From: Alphaproteobacteria bacterium
Lineage (GTDB): Bacteria > Pseudomonadota > Alphaproteobacteria > UBA8366
Direction of reading: 5' to 3'
DNA: 20,131 bases
Assembly: GCA_030743445.1 (NCBI GenBank)
Contig: JASLSL010000004.1
Coordinates: 1-20,131, forward strand
In this document: positions 13,594-20,131 of the stretch, piece by piece
Layout: each line of letters starts with the position of its first letter
Position numbering within the stretch: position 1 is the first letter of the stretch
Notes under the pieces: generated by a model
The model's input: only the letters and a program-made list of their open reading frames with translations
What the model was told of the DNA's origin: nothing
Databases searched by the model: none
Made by a program: the position numbers and the translations under genes

Positions 13594-13631
13594 ACCGCCG
13601 GTCCATTGAATTGGACCGGCGGTTTTTCTTT
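13594..13631 (+). terminator. Rho-independent terminator of the porin-lipoprotein unit
   Basis: CCGCCGGTCC (13595-13604) pairs perfectly with GGACCGGCGG (13613-13622) around an 8-nt loop, extendable by an A-T pair, and is followed by TTTTTCTTT. It starts 18 bp after the lipoprotein stop, defining the end of the transcript. Confidence 0.9.
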
Positions 13632-13656
13632 GCCGGTGGACGAACGTTCGACCGGC
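13632..13656. repeat. Nested palindrome between convergent units
   Basis: GCCGGT (13632-13637), then GGA, the perfect palindrome CGAACGTTCG (13641-13650) and ACCGGC (13651-13656). It lies between the porin terminator and the 3' end of the leftward Bat-like operon. It could help end the leftward transcript, but the following bases on that strand are A-rich, not T-rich. Confidence 0.3.
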
Positions 13657-13686
13657 GACCCTTCGGCCGGTAACGATATCCGCCGC

Positions 13687-15765
13687 TCAGCGGCCTTCTT
13701 CGCGCCACGCAAGGGCCATCGCCCCCAGCACCAACACCAATACCATTAAGGTCGGCAACAGGGTCAGGCGCTCGACGCCGGTCACGATATAGTCGCCGTT
13801 CTTCAGGAGCCCGATCCAGTCTCGGCCGGCGGTCGCGCGCCCAGGCCGGACCCGGCGCACGTCGGGGGCGCCGTCGGCGAGCCAGTGCAGCCCGCCGCCG
13901 GTCGCTTGGGAAATCGCGGTGAGCCTGTTGGCGGTCGCCCGTACGTCGGCGAATTCGACCGGATTCAATGCTCCCGCCGCCACCAGGGCAACATGCTGGC
14001 CGTCGCTTATCCGGTATAGACCCGCCCGGTCGAGCGCCAATTCCGCCTTCGAGCGGCCGCCCTTGTCCTCGGCGAGCTCGATCTTGCGGGTCTTGCCGTC
14101 GGGCCCCGTAAGCTCGACCGGACGGGCATCCGGGCGCAGGCTACGGCGGATGATCTCGAGCCGATCGCCGCGCACCGTGGCCCGCAGATCGTTCTCCTCG
14201 AGATCCGGTTCCTTCATCAGCCAGTGCGCAACCCGGCGCAACAACTCGCCGTGCGGGCCGCCACCCTCGAAACCGCGGGACCAAAGCCAAATATGGTCGC
14301 TGTTCAGCTGCGCCACCCGGCCTTCGCCGAAGCGGTCCAGGATCAGAAGCGGCCGGTTCTCGACGCCGGCCATCAGGATACGGCCGCGCGAGGCTTCGAC
14401 CTCGATCTGGCGAAACCAGCGACCCCACTTTGCCTTGCCGCTGCGCGCGCGCGGGCTGATCGGAAGGGTGGCCGTCACCGGATGACGCAGTCCCAGCTTG
14501 GTCACTTCGGGACGGAATGCACGCTCGAAGACCTTGCCCGTGGGTTCGCCCGGCAGCGCCTTGCCGAGCGGTGTGCGGTAGATGCTGAACGGCGTGGCGA
14601 AGCTCGGCCCGACCGCTTCCAGCAGCGCGCCGCCCTGGCGGATGTAGTCGACGATATTCTGCAGGTAAACCGGGGGCAGCACGCCGCGCCGGCGATACCG
14701 GTCGAAGATCACCAGGTCGAAGTCCTCGAGCTTGACCTCGAACAGCTCGCGGGTCGGGAACGAGATCAACGACAGCTCGTTGATCGGCGTGCCGTCCTGT
14801 TTTTCCGGCGGACGCAGGATCGTGAAATGCACCAGATCGACCGACGGGTCCGCCTTCAACAAGTTGCGCCAGGTCCGCTCGCCCGCGTGCGGCTCGCCCG
14901 AGACCAACAGCACGCGCAGGCGGTCGCGCACCCCGTTGACCGAAACCACCGCGCGGTTGTTGTCGAGGGTTAGCTCGTCGGCGCCAGCCGCCACCGAAAG
15001 CTCGAATACGCTTGGCCCGCCATGTTCGAGCTTGAATTCGATCCCGTGGTCGACCCCGATCGGAACTTCGATCGTCTTCTCCGGACCGCCGTCGCGGCGC
15101 ACGGTCAGACGCGTCTTGCCACCTTTGCGCGCGCTCGCATCCTCGATGCGCACAGTGGTCTCGATCGTGCTGCCGACGATGCCGAATTTCGGCGCCTTGA
15201 CGATGACCAGCCGCCGGTCCTTCTCGCCCGGCCGGCCGGCCAGCAGGACGTGGAGTGGCGCCGGTAAGGTCGCCTCCGCACCCCCCTTCGGCGCGTCGTG
15301 GACCTGTCCGTCGGTCAGCAGGATCACGGCCGCGGCGCGCCGCGCCGGGATCCCGGCGAAGGCCTCGCGGAGTGGCCGGAACAGACGCGTTCCCTCGCCC
15401 GCCGCGGCGATGCTGTCATGGCGCACCCGTACGATCCGGACCTCCAGCGTGTCGACCATCTTCTCGAAGCGCTTCTCGAGTCCGGCGAGCGCGTCTTCGA
15501 TCTGTTGACGGCGCTTTCCTGTCGCCGTGCTTGGGGTGTCGTCGACGACCACGACCGCAACGTCGCGCAGGGGTTCGCGCTGCTCCTCGATCAGTGCCGG
15601 GTTCAGGAGCGCCAGCATCAGTGCCGCCAGCGCCGCTACCCGCAACCAGGCGCCGCTCGCCCGGGCGTAGAGGATAAGTCCCGCCGTCAACACCGTCAGG
15701 ACGCCGAGGCCGGCGAGCAGCGGCCATGGCAGCATCGGTGCGAAGTCGAGGGTGGTCCAGCTCAT
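13687..15765 (-). CDS. VWA/GATase1-like inner-membrane protein of the MoxR cluster
   Basis: A 692-aa membrane protein with two N-terminal helices (about 13-33 and 40-57) and one C-terminal helix (about 667-687), so most of it forms a large domain on one side of the membrane, probably the periplasm. After helix 2 comes a von Willebrand A-like strand, VVVVDDTPST, ending at residue 80 (DxTxS in place of DxSxS), and a later LLTDG at 149-153, which resembles a metal-ion adhesion site. The middle (about 285-400) resembles the class I glutamine-amidotransferase-like fold (RVLLVSGEPH, VIFDRYRRRG, YIRQGGALLEAVG) without a clear catalytic Cys. It ends the four-gene MoxR operon, 15 bp after the previous stop, with AGGG 9 nt upstream of the ATG. 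The family is known; biochemical function is not. Confidence 0.88.
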   Translation of the reverse strand: MSWTTLDFAPMLPWPLLAGLGVLTVLTAGLILYARASGAWLRVAALAALMLALLNPALIEEQREPLRDVAVVVVDDTPSTATGKRRQQIEDALAGLEKRFEKMVDTLEVRIVRVRHDSIAAAGEGTRLFRPLREAFAGIPARRAAAVILLTDGQVHDAPKGGAEATLPAPLHVLLAGRPGEKDRRLVIVKAPKFGIVGSTIETTVRIEDASARKGGKTRLTVRRDGGPEKTIEVPIGVDHGIEFKLEHGGPSVFELSVAAGADELTLDNNRAVVSVNGVRDRLRVLLVSGEPHAGERTWRNLLKADPSVDLVHFTILRPPEKQDGTPINELSLISFPTRELFEVKLEDFDLVIFDRYRRRGVLPPVYLQNIVDYIRQGGALLEAVGPSFATPFSIYRTPLGKALPGEPTGKVFERAFRPEVTKLGLRHPVTATLPISPRARSGKAKWGRWFRQIEVEASRGRILMAGVENRPLLILDRFGEGRVAQLNSDHIWLWSRGFEGGGPHGELLRRVAHWLMKEPDLEENDLRATVRGDRLEIIRRSLRPDARPVELTGPDGKTRKIELAEDKGGRSKAELALDRAGLYRISDGQHVALVAAGALNPVEFADVRATANRLTAISQATGGGLHWLADGAPDVRRVRPGRATAGRDWIGLLKNGDYIVTGVERLTLLPTLMVLVLVLGAMALAWREEGR

Positions 15766-15780
15766 GTCCGATCGCCCTGC

Positions 15781-18534
15781 CTATTGCCCCAAGCGTTCAA
15801 GGATCGCGGGGATATGCACCTGGTCGGCCTTGTAGTTCCCGGTGAGCGCGTACATGACCAGGTTGATCCCGAACCGAAACGCCGCCTCGCGCTGCTTCTC
15901 GCCGCCCGGCACGACCGGGAACACCGGCCGGCCCGCAAGGTCCATCGACCAGGCCGCGGCCCAGTCGTGACTGCCGACGATGATGCTCGAGACGCCGTCG
16001 TTGACCCGTTCGCCCGGCCGTTCGACCCAGACCTGTCCGCCGGTCCAGCGGCCAGGGAAATCCTGCATTAAATAGAAGGACTTAGTGAGCACGTGGTCGG
16101 GCGGCACCGGCGACAGCGGCGGCAGGTCGAGGCCGCGGGCGAGGCGCTGCAGCGCCTGAGCGCCGGCGCCGAACAGGCCGCCGCCAACCGTGCGGTCGCG
16201 GGTATCGAACAGGATCGTGCCGCCGTCGGCCAGATACCGGTTGAGCCGGCGAATGGCCGGTGGTGTGGGTGCCGGCTGACTCGGGTCGACCGGCCAATAG
16301 AGTAGCGGGAAGAATGCCAGTTCGTCGCGCGCGATATCGACACCGATCGGTGTTCCCAGCTCTGCCGCCGTGCGCTGGCTGACGACCATACTGAGCCCGG
16401 TCAGACCCGAGCGGCTGATCTCGTCGGAATCCGGCTGTCCCGTCAGCACATAGGCGAGACGCGTCTTCAGGGTCGCCTCGAGCGCGAATGCCTCGGGGCT
16501 CTTCGCGGACTGGGCCCGCGTCTCGTTCGCGGCCGGGAATAGCAGGACCGCGGCCAACACGGCACCCGTCGCGGCCCGCGACAATCGCCGCCACGGCATC
16601 GGCAGCAATCCGCGCAGGACCAAGGTCGCGGCGGAGTCGGCCACCAACAGCAGCAGCGTCAGCGCCAGAATCCATGGCTTCAGGTCGATTTCCTCCGAAC
16701 GCGCGTAATCCGCGAGCTCGACGCCCGCCGGCAGCTCCCGGATCGGTGCAAGCGTAGCCGCCTGCGGCGACAAATTGAGGGCGCGGCGCGAATCCTCGGT
16801 CCCGTAATAGCCGGGCGGCGTTCCGGGCGCCGCCCTGGCGGCGGCGAACGCGCTGGCGTCGATCGTTCCGACCGTCGGCGGTGGCTTGATCGCGCGCCCG
16901 AACCCATCAAGCAATTCGAGAGGCGGCAACGGCCGACTTTGCGATCCCTGCTCGGCGACCCTTTGGCTGAGGGTCACGACACGCCGTAACATTTCGACGA
17001 ACAGCCCCGACAAAGGTAAGTTGCTCCAGGCCGTACTGGCGGTTGTGTGAACCAGCACCAGCCAGCCGTCACCGCGGCGCTCGGCGGTCACCAACGGTGT
17101 TCCGTCGGTCAGCCGGGCCCAGGTCCGCTCGGCGAGATCGAGCGACGGCTCGGCCAGGACTTGTTGGGCGATTGTCACGTCGCTCGGGATCTTCAAACCC
17201 AGGAAAGGGCTGTTCTCGTCGAATGGCGCGAGGCGCGCCGGTTCGGTCCACAACAAGGCGCCGCCGAGCGCCCGTCCGCCAACGCGCAGCGGCACCGGGG
17301 TCAACGGATCCTTATCACCGCGGTCACCGCGCGCGAGGCGCGGTCCGGCGAAGCGCAGGACCAGTCCCCCACGCTTGATCCAGGCGTCGAGCTTGCGCCG
17401 GTCGTCGGGCTGTAGGGGTTGGCTGTCAGGTACGATGATCACCGACCGTCCGGCACCGACGAGCGCCGCAACCGCGCCGCGCCGGACCTCGCTGAACGGA
17501 TTCAGCGCCCGCTCGATGTAATAGATGTCCGACAACAACACGGGCCCCGACCCGAGCGGCTGGTCCGATATCAGGCCGACCGGCCGGCGTTGCCAGCGTT
17601 CGTCCAGCAGGACGACGGCGCCGGCCGTCGCCTCGTCGACCAACTCCAGGCGCGTCAATTCGTTGCGCAGCTCGATCGGCAACTCCAACGTCACTGCCGC
17701 GGTGGCCTCACCCGGCGCGAAGCTGGCGGTCTCCTGGACCAGCACCCGTCCGTCGGCGGCGCGGCCCCTGAGCCGCGAGTGCGCGGCAATCGGCGTCGCC
17801 GCGCGACGCACGTTGACGGTCAGCTTCATGCCCCTGGTTTCGGGTGGCAGCAGCAGGCGCGGCAGTCGTCCGACCGGATCGGCCTTGACGCGGAGCGTCC
17901 CGAAACGCTGCAGGCGGGCTGCGAGGCGGGTCACCGATGCGTCGTGCAGCCCATTGCTCAGCCAGAGGACCGGCATCGAACTTTCGACCGCGATTGCCTC
18001 CAGCGCCGCGATCGCCGCTTCCCGGTCGTACGGCCACGGTTTCGGTTGGATCGCGTCGGCGAGCCCCTGGGCCTGGCTCGGCAGCAGCAGGTCGGTCGCC
18101 GCCGGCGCCTTACCCGCCGCCGTGGGTGCCGTGGTCAGCAGAATCACCCTGCGGTCGTTTCGTCCCGCCTGATCGATCGCCTCGCGCATCGCCGCCTGGC
18201 GTACCGGCCAATCGCGCGCCGACGCCCAACCGTCGTCGACCACAAGCAGCAGCGGCCCACTACCCGCAAGCCGCGCGTCCGGGTTCAGCAACGGGCGCGC
18301 CAGACCCAGGATCAACAAGGTCGCCATCATGAGCCGAAGAATGACCAGCCAGAGCGGCGACGTCGCCGGTGTCTTCTCGGCGCCCTCCAATCCGAACAAC
18401 AGCCGAATCGCCGGAAAGCGGACGATTTCAGGCGCTGGTGGAGTGATGCGCAGCAACCACCAGAGAATCGGCACCAGGGGCAGGGCGGCCAGCATCCACG
18501 GGTTGGCGAAGGCGAATCCGCCGAAATCGATCAT
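15781..18534 (-). CDS. BatA-N/DUF4159 membrane protein
   Basis: A 917-aa protein of the MoxR-linked aerotolerance-type cluster. The BatA-like N-terminus begins NPWMLAALPLVPILWWLL, with a second helix at about 61-83. A degenerate VWA-like strand LLLVVDDGWAS at about 96-105 follows, then a GATase1-like middle region (SVIIVPDSQPL, LDAWIKRGGLVLRFAG). Helices at about 622-645 and 651-668 lead into DUF4159 from about residue 675 (YVLTGQPDSDE, ELAFFPLLYWPV, GGTILFDTRD). The second helix ends in a signal-peptide-like TRAQS junction. Start: ATG at 18534, with GGGAG 9 nt before it. It lies 31 bp after the DUF58 stop. A periplasmic DUF4159 domain and a scaffold role for MoxR/DUF58 are inferred. Confidence 0.92.
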   Translation of the reverse strand: MIDFGGFAFANPWMLAALPLVPILWWLLRITPPAPEIVRFPAIRLLFGLEGAEKTPATSPLWLVILRLMMATLLILGLARPLLNPDARLAGSGPLLLVVDDGWASARDWPVRQAAMREAIDQAGRNDRRVILLTTAPTAAGKAPAATDLLLPSQAQGLADAIQPKPWPYDREAAIAALEAIAVESSMPVLWLSNGLHDASVTRLAARLQRFGTLRVKADPVGRLPRLLLPPETRGMKLTVNVRRAATPIAAHSRLRGRAADGRVLVQETASFAPGEATAAVTLELPIELRNELTRLELVDEATAGAVVLLDERWQRRPVGLISDQPLGSGPVLLSDIYYIERALNPFSEVRRGAVAALVGAGRSVIIVPDSQPLQPDDRRKLDAWIKRGGLVLRFAGPRLARGDRGDKDPLTPVPLRVGGRALGGALLWTEPARLAPFDENSPFLGLKIPSDVTIAQQVLAEPSLDLAERTWARLTDGTPLVTAERRGDGWLVLVHTTASTAWSNLPLSGLFVEMLRRVVTLSQRVAEQGSQSRPLPPLELLDGFGRAIKPPPTVGTIDASAFAAARAAPGTPPGYYGTEDSRRALNLSPQAATLAPIRELPAGVELADYARSEEIDLKPWILALTLLLLVADSAATLVLRGLLPMPWRRLSRAATGAVLAAVLLFPAANETRAQSAKSPEAFALEATLKTRLAYVLTGQPDSDEISRSGLTGLSMVVSQRTAAELGTPIGVDIARDELAFFPLLYWPVDPSQPAPTPPAIRRLNRYLADGGTILFDTRDRTVGGGLFGAGAQALQRLARGLDLPPLSPVPPDHVLTKSFYLMQDFPGRWTGGQVWVERPGERVNDGVSSIIVGSHDWAAAWSMDLAGRPVFPVVPGGEKQREAAFRFGINLVMYALTGNYKADQVHIPAILERLGQ

Positions 18535-18565
18535 CGCGCCGGCTCCCGCTTGTCACACGACATCT

Positions 18566-19453
18566 CTAGGCCTTCGCCTTCGGTGCCAGCGCCATGTAGA
18601 GCGGCAGCAACGCGTTTTGTGGCGGCCGGTCGATGCGGTGGCTGATAAAACCCCATCCCACGTGGCGAGCGATGTCGGCGAGTGCCGCCCGGTGGTCGGC
18701 GATCCGCTGGGTGTAATCGCCGCGCACCGATTCGGTGCGGTTGATCAGGGTCGACGGCTCGCCTTCCAATCCGTGGAACCGGATACGGCCATCGAACGGC
18801 AGGCTCTCCTCGGCCGGATCCAGCACTTGAAGCATTTGGCCGCTCACGCCGCGCGCGGCGAGCGCCTGGATCGCCTGGCGCACTTCGGCGGGTGGCGAGA
18901 GGAAGTCCCCGATCAGCACGATCTGGGCATGACGCGGCAGCGGTTCGAAGGGCGGCAGTCCCTCGCGGACCTCCGGTCGCCGCATGACGATATCGGCGAG
19001 GCGATGGAAGGCGGCGCGGCCCGAGGACGGCGTCAATCCGGTGCCGAGCAGCGCGAATCGTTCGGCGCCGCGCACCAGCATCGCAGCCATCGCCAGCAGC
19101 AGCAGGTCGGCGCGCTCCGCCTTGGTCGGGAGGTCGTCGGAAGAGCGGTAGAGCATCGAGGGCGAGGTATCCCGCCACAGCCATACGGTCTGCGCCGCCT
19201 CCCACTCGGTCTCCTGGATGAACAGGTGTTGCGATTTGGCTGATTGCCGCCAGTCGATGGAGGAGGCGGAATCGCCGGGTCCATAACGCCGGAACTGCCA
19301 GAACGTCTCGCCCTGGCCGACCCGGCGGCGGCCGTGGACCCCCTGGACCACCGTCGCGGCGACGCGTTCGGCGGCAACGAGCAACGGCGGAAGCTTGGCG
19401 GCCTGCTGCTCCGCCCGCTGTCTCAGCTTCAGTTGAGGCTCCGCGGTCGCCAT
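18566..19453 (-). CDS. DUF58 domain protein (VWA-like), MoxR partner
   Basis: A 295-aa DUF58 protein from the chosen ATG. It shows the family hallmarks G-x-H-G-R-R-R-V-G-x-G-E-T-F-W-x-F-R-x-Y-x-x-G-D and then SIDWRQSAKS, followed by a VWA-like metal site RDTSPSM (Asp95-Thr-Ser-Pro-Ser). DUF58 proteins are usually partnered with MoxR AAA+ ATPases and are thought to present or mature substrates; the substrate here is unknown. No membrane helix is evident, so it is probably cytosolic. The frame also has a GTG at 19492, which would add 13 residues and overlap the MoxR stop. The ATG at 19453 is preferred for its GGAGAGGAA upstream. It sits between MoxR and the DUF4159 gene in one operon. Confidence 0.93.
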   Translation of the reverse strand: MATAEPQLKLRQRAEQQAAKLPPLLVAAERVAATVVQGVHGRRRVGQGETFWQFRRYGPGDSASSIDWRQSAKSQHLFIQETEWEAAQTVWLWRDTSPSMLYRSSDDLPTKAERADLLLLAMAAMLVRGAERFALLGTGLTPSSGRAAFHRLADIVMRRPEVREGLPPFEPLPRHAQIVLIGDFLSPPAEVRQAIQALAARGVSGQMLQVLDPAEESLPFDGRIRFHGLEGEPSTLINRTESVRGDYTQRIADHRAALADIARHVGWGFISHRIDRPPQNALLPLYMALAPKAKA

Positions 19454-19473
19454 TTCCTCTCCGGGATTGCGGT

Positions 19474-20131
19474 TCAGCGCAGCGGCTCGCACAGCCGCTC
19501 GATGATCGACTCTATGGTGAATCCTTCGGCCCGGGCCGCAAAATTGAGCGCCATGCGGTGGCGCAGTACCGGCATGGCAAGATCCAACACGTCCTCGACC
19601 GAGGGCGCCAGGCGCCCGTCGATCAGGGCGCGCGCCCTGGACGCCAGCATCAACGCCTGGCTCGCTCGTGGCCCCGGTCCCCAGGCGACGTGCGAGATCA
19701 CCTCCGAAATGTCGGACAGCTCGGGACGGCCAGCGCGGACCACCGTGAGGATCGCGTCGATGACGCTCTCGCCGACCGGAACCCGCCGGACGAGCCGTTG
19801 CGCCGCCATCAGTTCGTCGGCGGTCAGCACATCGGGCGGCGTCTCCTCGCCGGTTCCGGTCGTCGCTAGCATCATGTGGCGCTCCGAATCGTGATCCGGA
19901 TACCCGACGTCGATCTGCATCAGGAACCGGTCGAGCTGGGCTTCGGGCAACGGATAGGTGCCTTCCTGCTCCAGCGGGTTCTGCGTCGCCAGGACGTGGA
20001 ACGGCTCGGGCAGCGGGTGGTACTGGCCGGCGACCGAGACCCGGCCCTCCTGCATTGCCTGCAGCAGCGCCGATTGGGTCCGGGGACTCGCTCGGTTGAC
20101 CTCGTCGGCCATCAGCAGCTGGCAGAAAACC
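19474..20131 (-). CDS. MoxR-family AAA+ ATPase, N-terminal part missing
   Basis: The C-terminal 218 or so residues of a MoxR AAA+ chaperone-like ATPase; the gene begins beyond the right edge, and the frame is open to base 20131. The Walker B region (CQLLMADEVNRASPRTQ) is at the edge, so Walker A lies outside. Sensor-1 ATQNPLEQEGTYPLPEAQLDRF follows, with its arginine-finger region, and the lid has AWGPGPRASQALM and the RHRMALNF block. It is the first visible gene of the operon, ending 20 bp before the DUF58 ATG. MoxR proteins act with DUF58/VWA proteins, probably in metal-cofactor insertion or complex assembly in some systems; the target here is unknown. The visible motifs are intact. Confidence 0.95.
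   Translation of the reverse strand, partial: VFCQLLMADEVNRASPRTQSALLQAMQEGRVSVAGQYHPLPEPFHVLATQNPLEQEGTYPLPEAQLDRFLMQIDVGYPDHDSERHMMLATTGTGEETPPDVLTADELMAAQRLVRRVPVGESVIDAILTVVRAGRPELSDISEVISHVAWGPGPRASQALMLASRARALIDGRLAPSVEDVLDLAMPVLRHRMALNFAARAEGFTIESIIERLCEPLR

Noticed and set aside
17419..18645. 408-codon plus-strand frame opposite the DUF4159 gene
   Set aside because: Arg/Gln-rich antisense shadow of a conserved membrane protein, with no ribosome site.
1..20131. tRNA, rRNA, CRISPR, insertion sequence or prophage content
   Set aside because: No cloverleaf with a CCA-type end, repeat-spacer array, transposase motif or phage gene was recognised on either strand.

Overview
The window is GC-rich, densely packed bacterial chromosome, most likely from an alphaproteobacterium (Rhodospirillales-like). 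This is inferred from the base composition, the Gram-negative envelope genes (porin, EmrA-type adaptor, lipoprotein) and the MoxR/DUF58/DUF4159 cluster typical of that class. No rRNA, tRNA, CRISPR array, insertion sequence or phage gene was seen.

Left part (1-7150). The 3' part of an EamA/DMT-type permease runs rightward into the window. Facing it is a tightly coupled leftward operon: an EmrA/HlyD-type membrane-fusion adaptor (GTG start), three consecutive paralogous 14-TM DHA2/EmrB-type MFS transporters, and a universal stress protein. The junctions overlap by 11, 8 and 1 bp, or are separated by 9 bp. A 17-bp-spaced promoter candidate and two small palindromes lie upstream of the adaptor. 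No outer-membrane channel or local regulator is visible.

Middle left (7157-9408). Leftward chaC (glutathione-degrading gamma-glutamylcyclotransferase) and msrB (methionine-R-sulfoxide reductase) overlap as ATGA, forming a small thiol-redox unit. A DUF454/YbaN-like inner-membrane protein (leftward) and an isoprenylcysteine methyltransferase-like membrane protein (rightward) share a divergent AT-rich spacer.

Middle right (9568-13680). A TPR protein with a C-terminal tubulin-tyrosine-ligase-like ATP-grasp domain appears to start at a rare ATT codon behind a strong Shine-Dalgarno. A DoxX-type membrane protein (leftward) and a porin (rightward) diverge from a 476-bp regulatory region. That region carries two 7-bp direct-repeat pairs with 11-bp period (one Pho-box-like) and several inverted repeats. 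The porin is followed by a 55-codon lipoprotein gene and a strong intrinsic terminator.

Right part (13687-20131). A leftward four-gene operon runs MoxR AAA+ ATPase (cut by the window edge), DUF58 protein, a 917-aa BatA-N/DUF4159 membrane protein and a 692-aa VWA/GATase1-like membrane protein. This is a MoxR-VWA envelope system of the kind loosely called aerotolerance (Bat-like), whose substrate is unknown.

Overall, most genes concern the envelope, efflux or oxidative/thiol stress. The least conventional items are the triplicated EmrB set, the TPR-TTL ligase with its ATT start and altered metal-site residue, the direct repeats upstream of the porin, and the small porin-linked lipoprotein.
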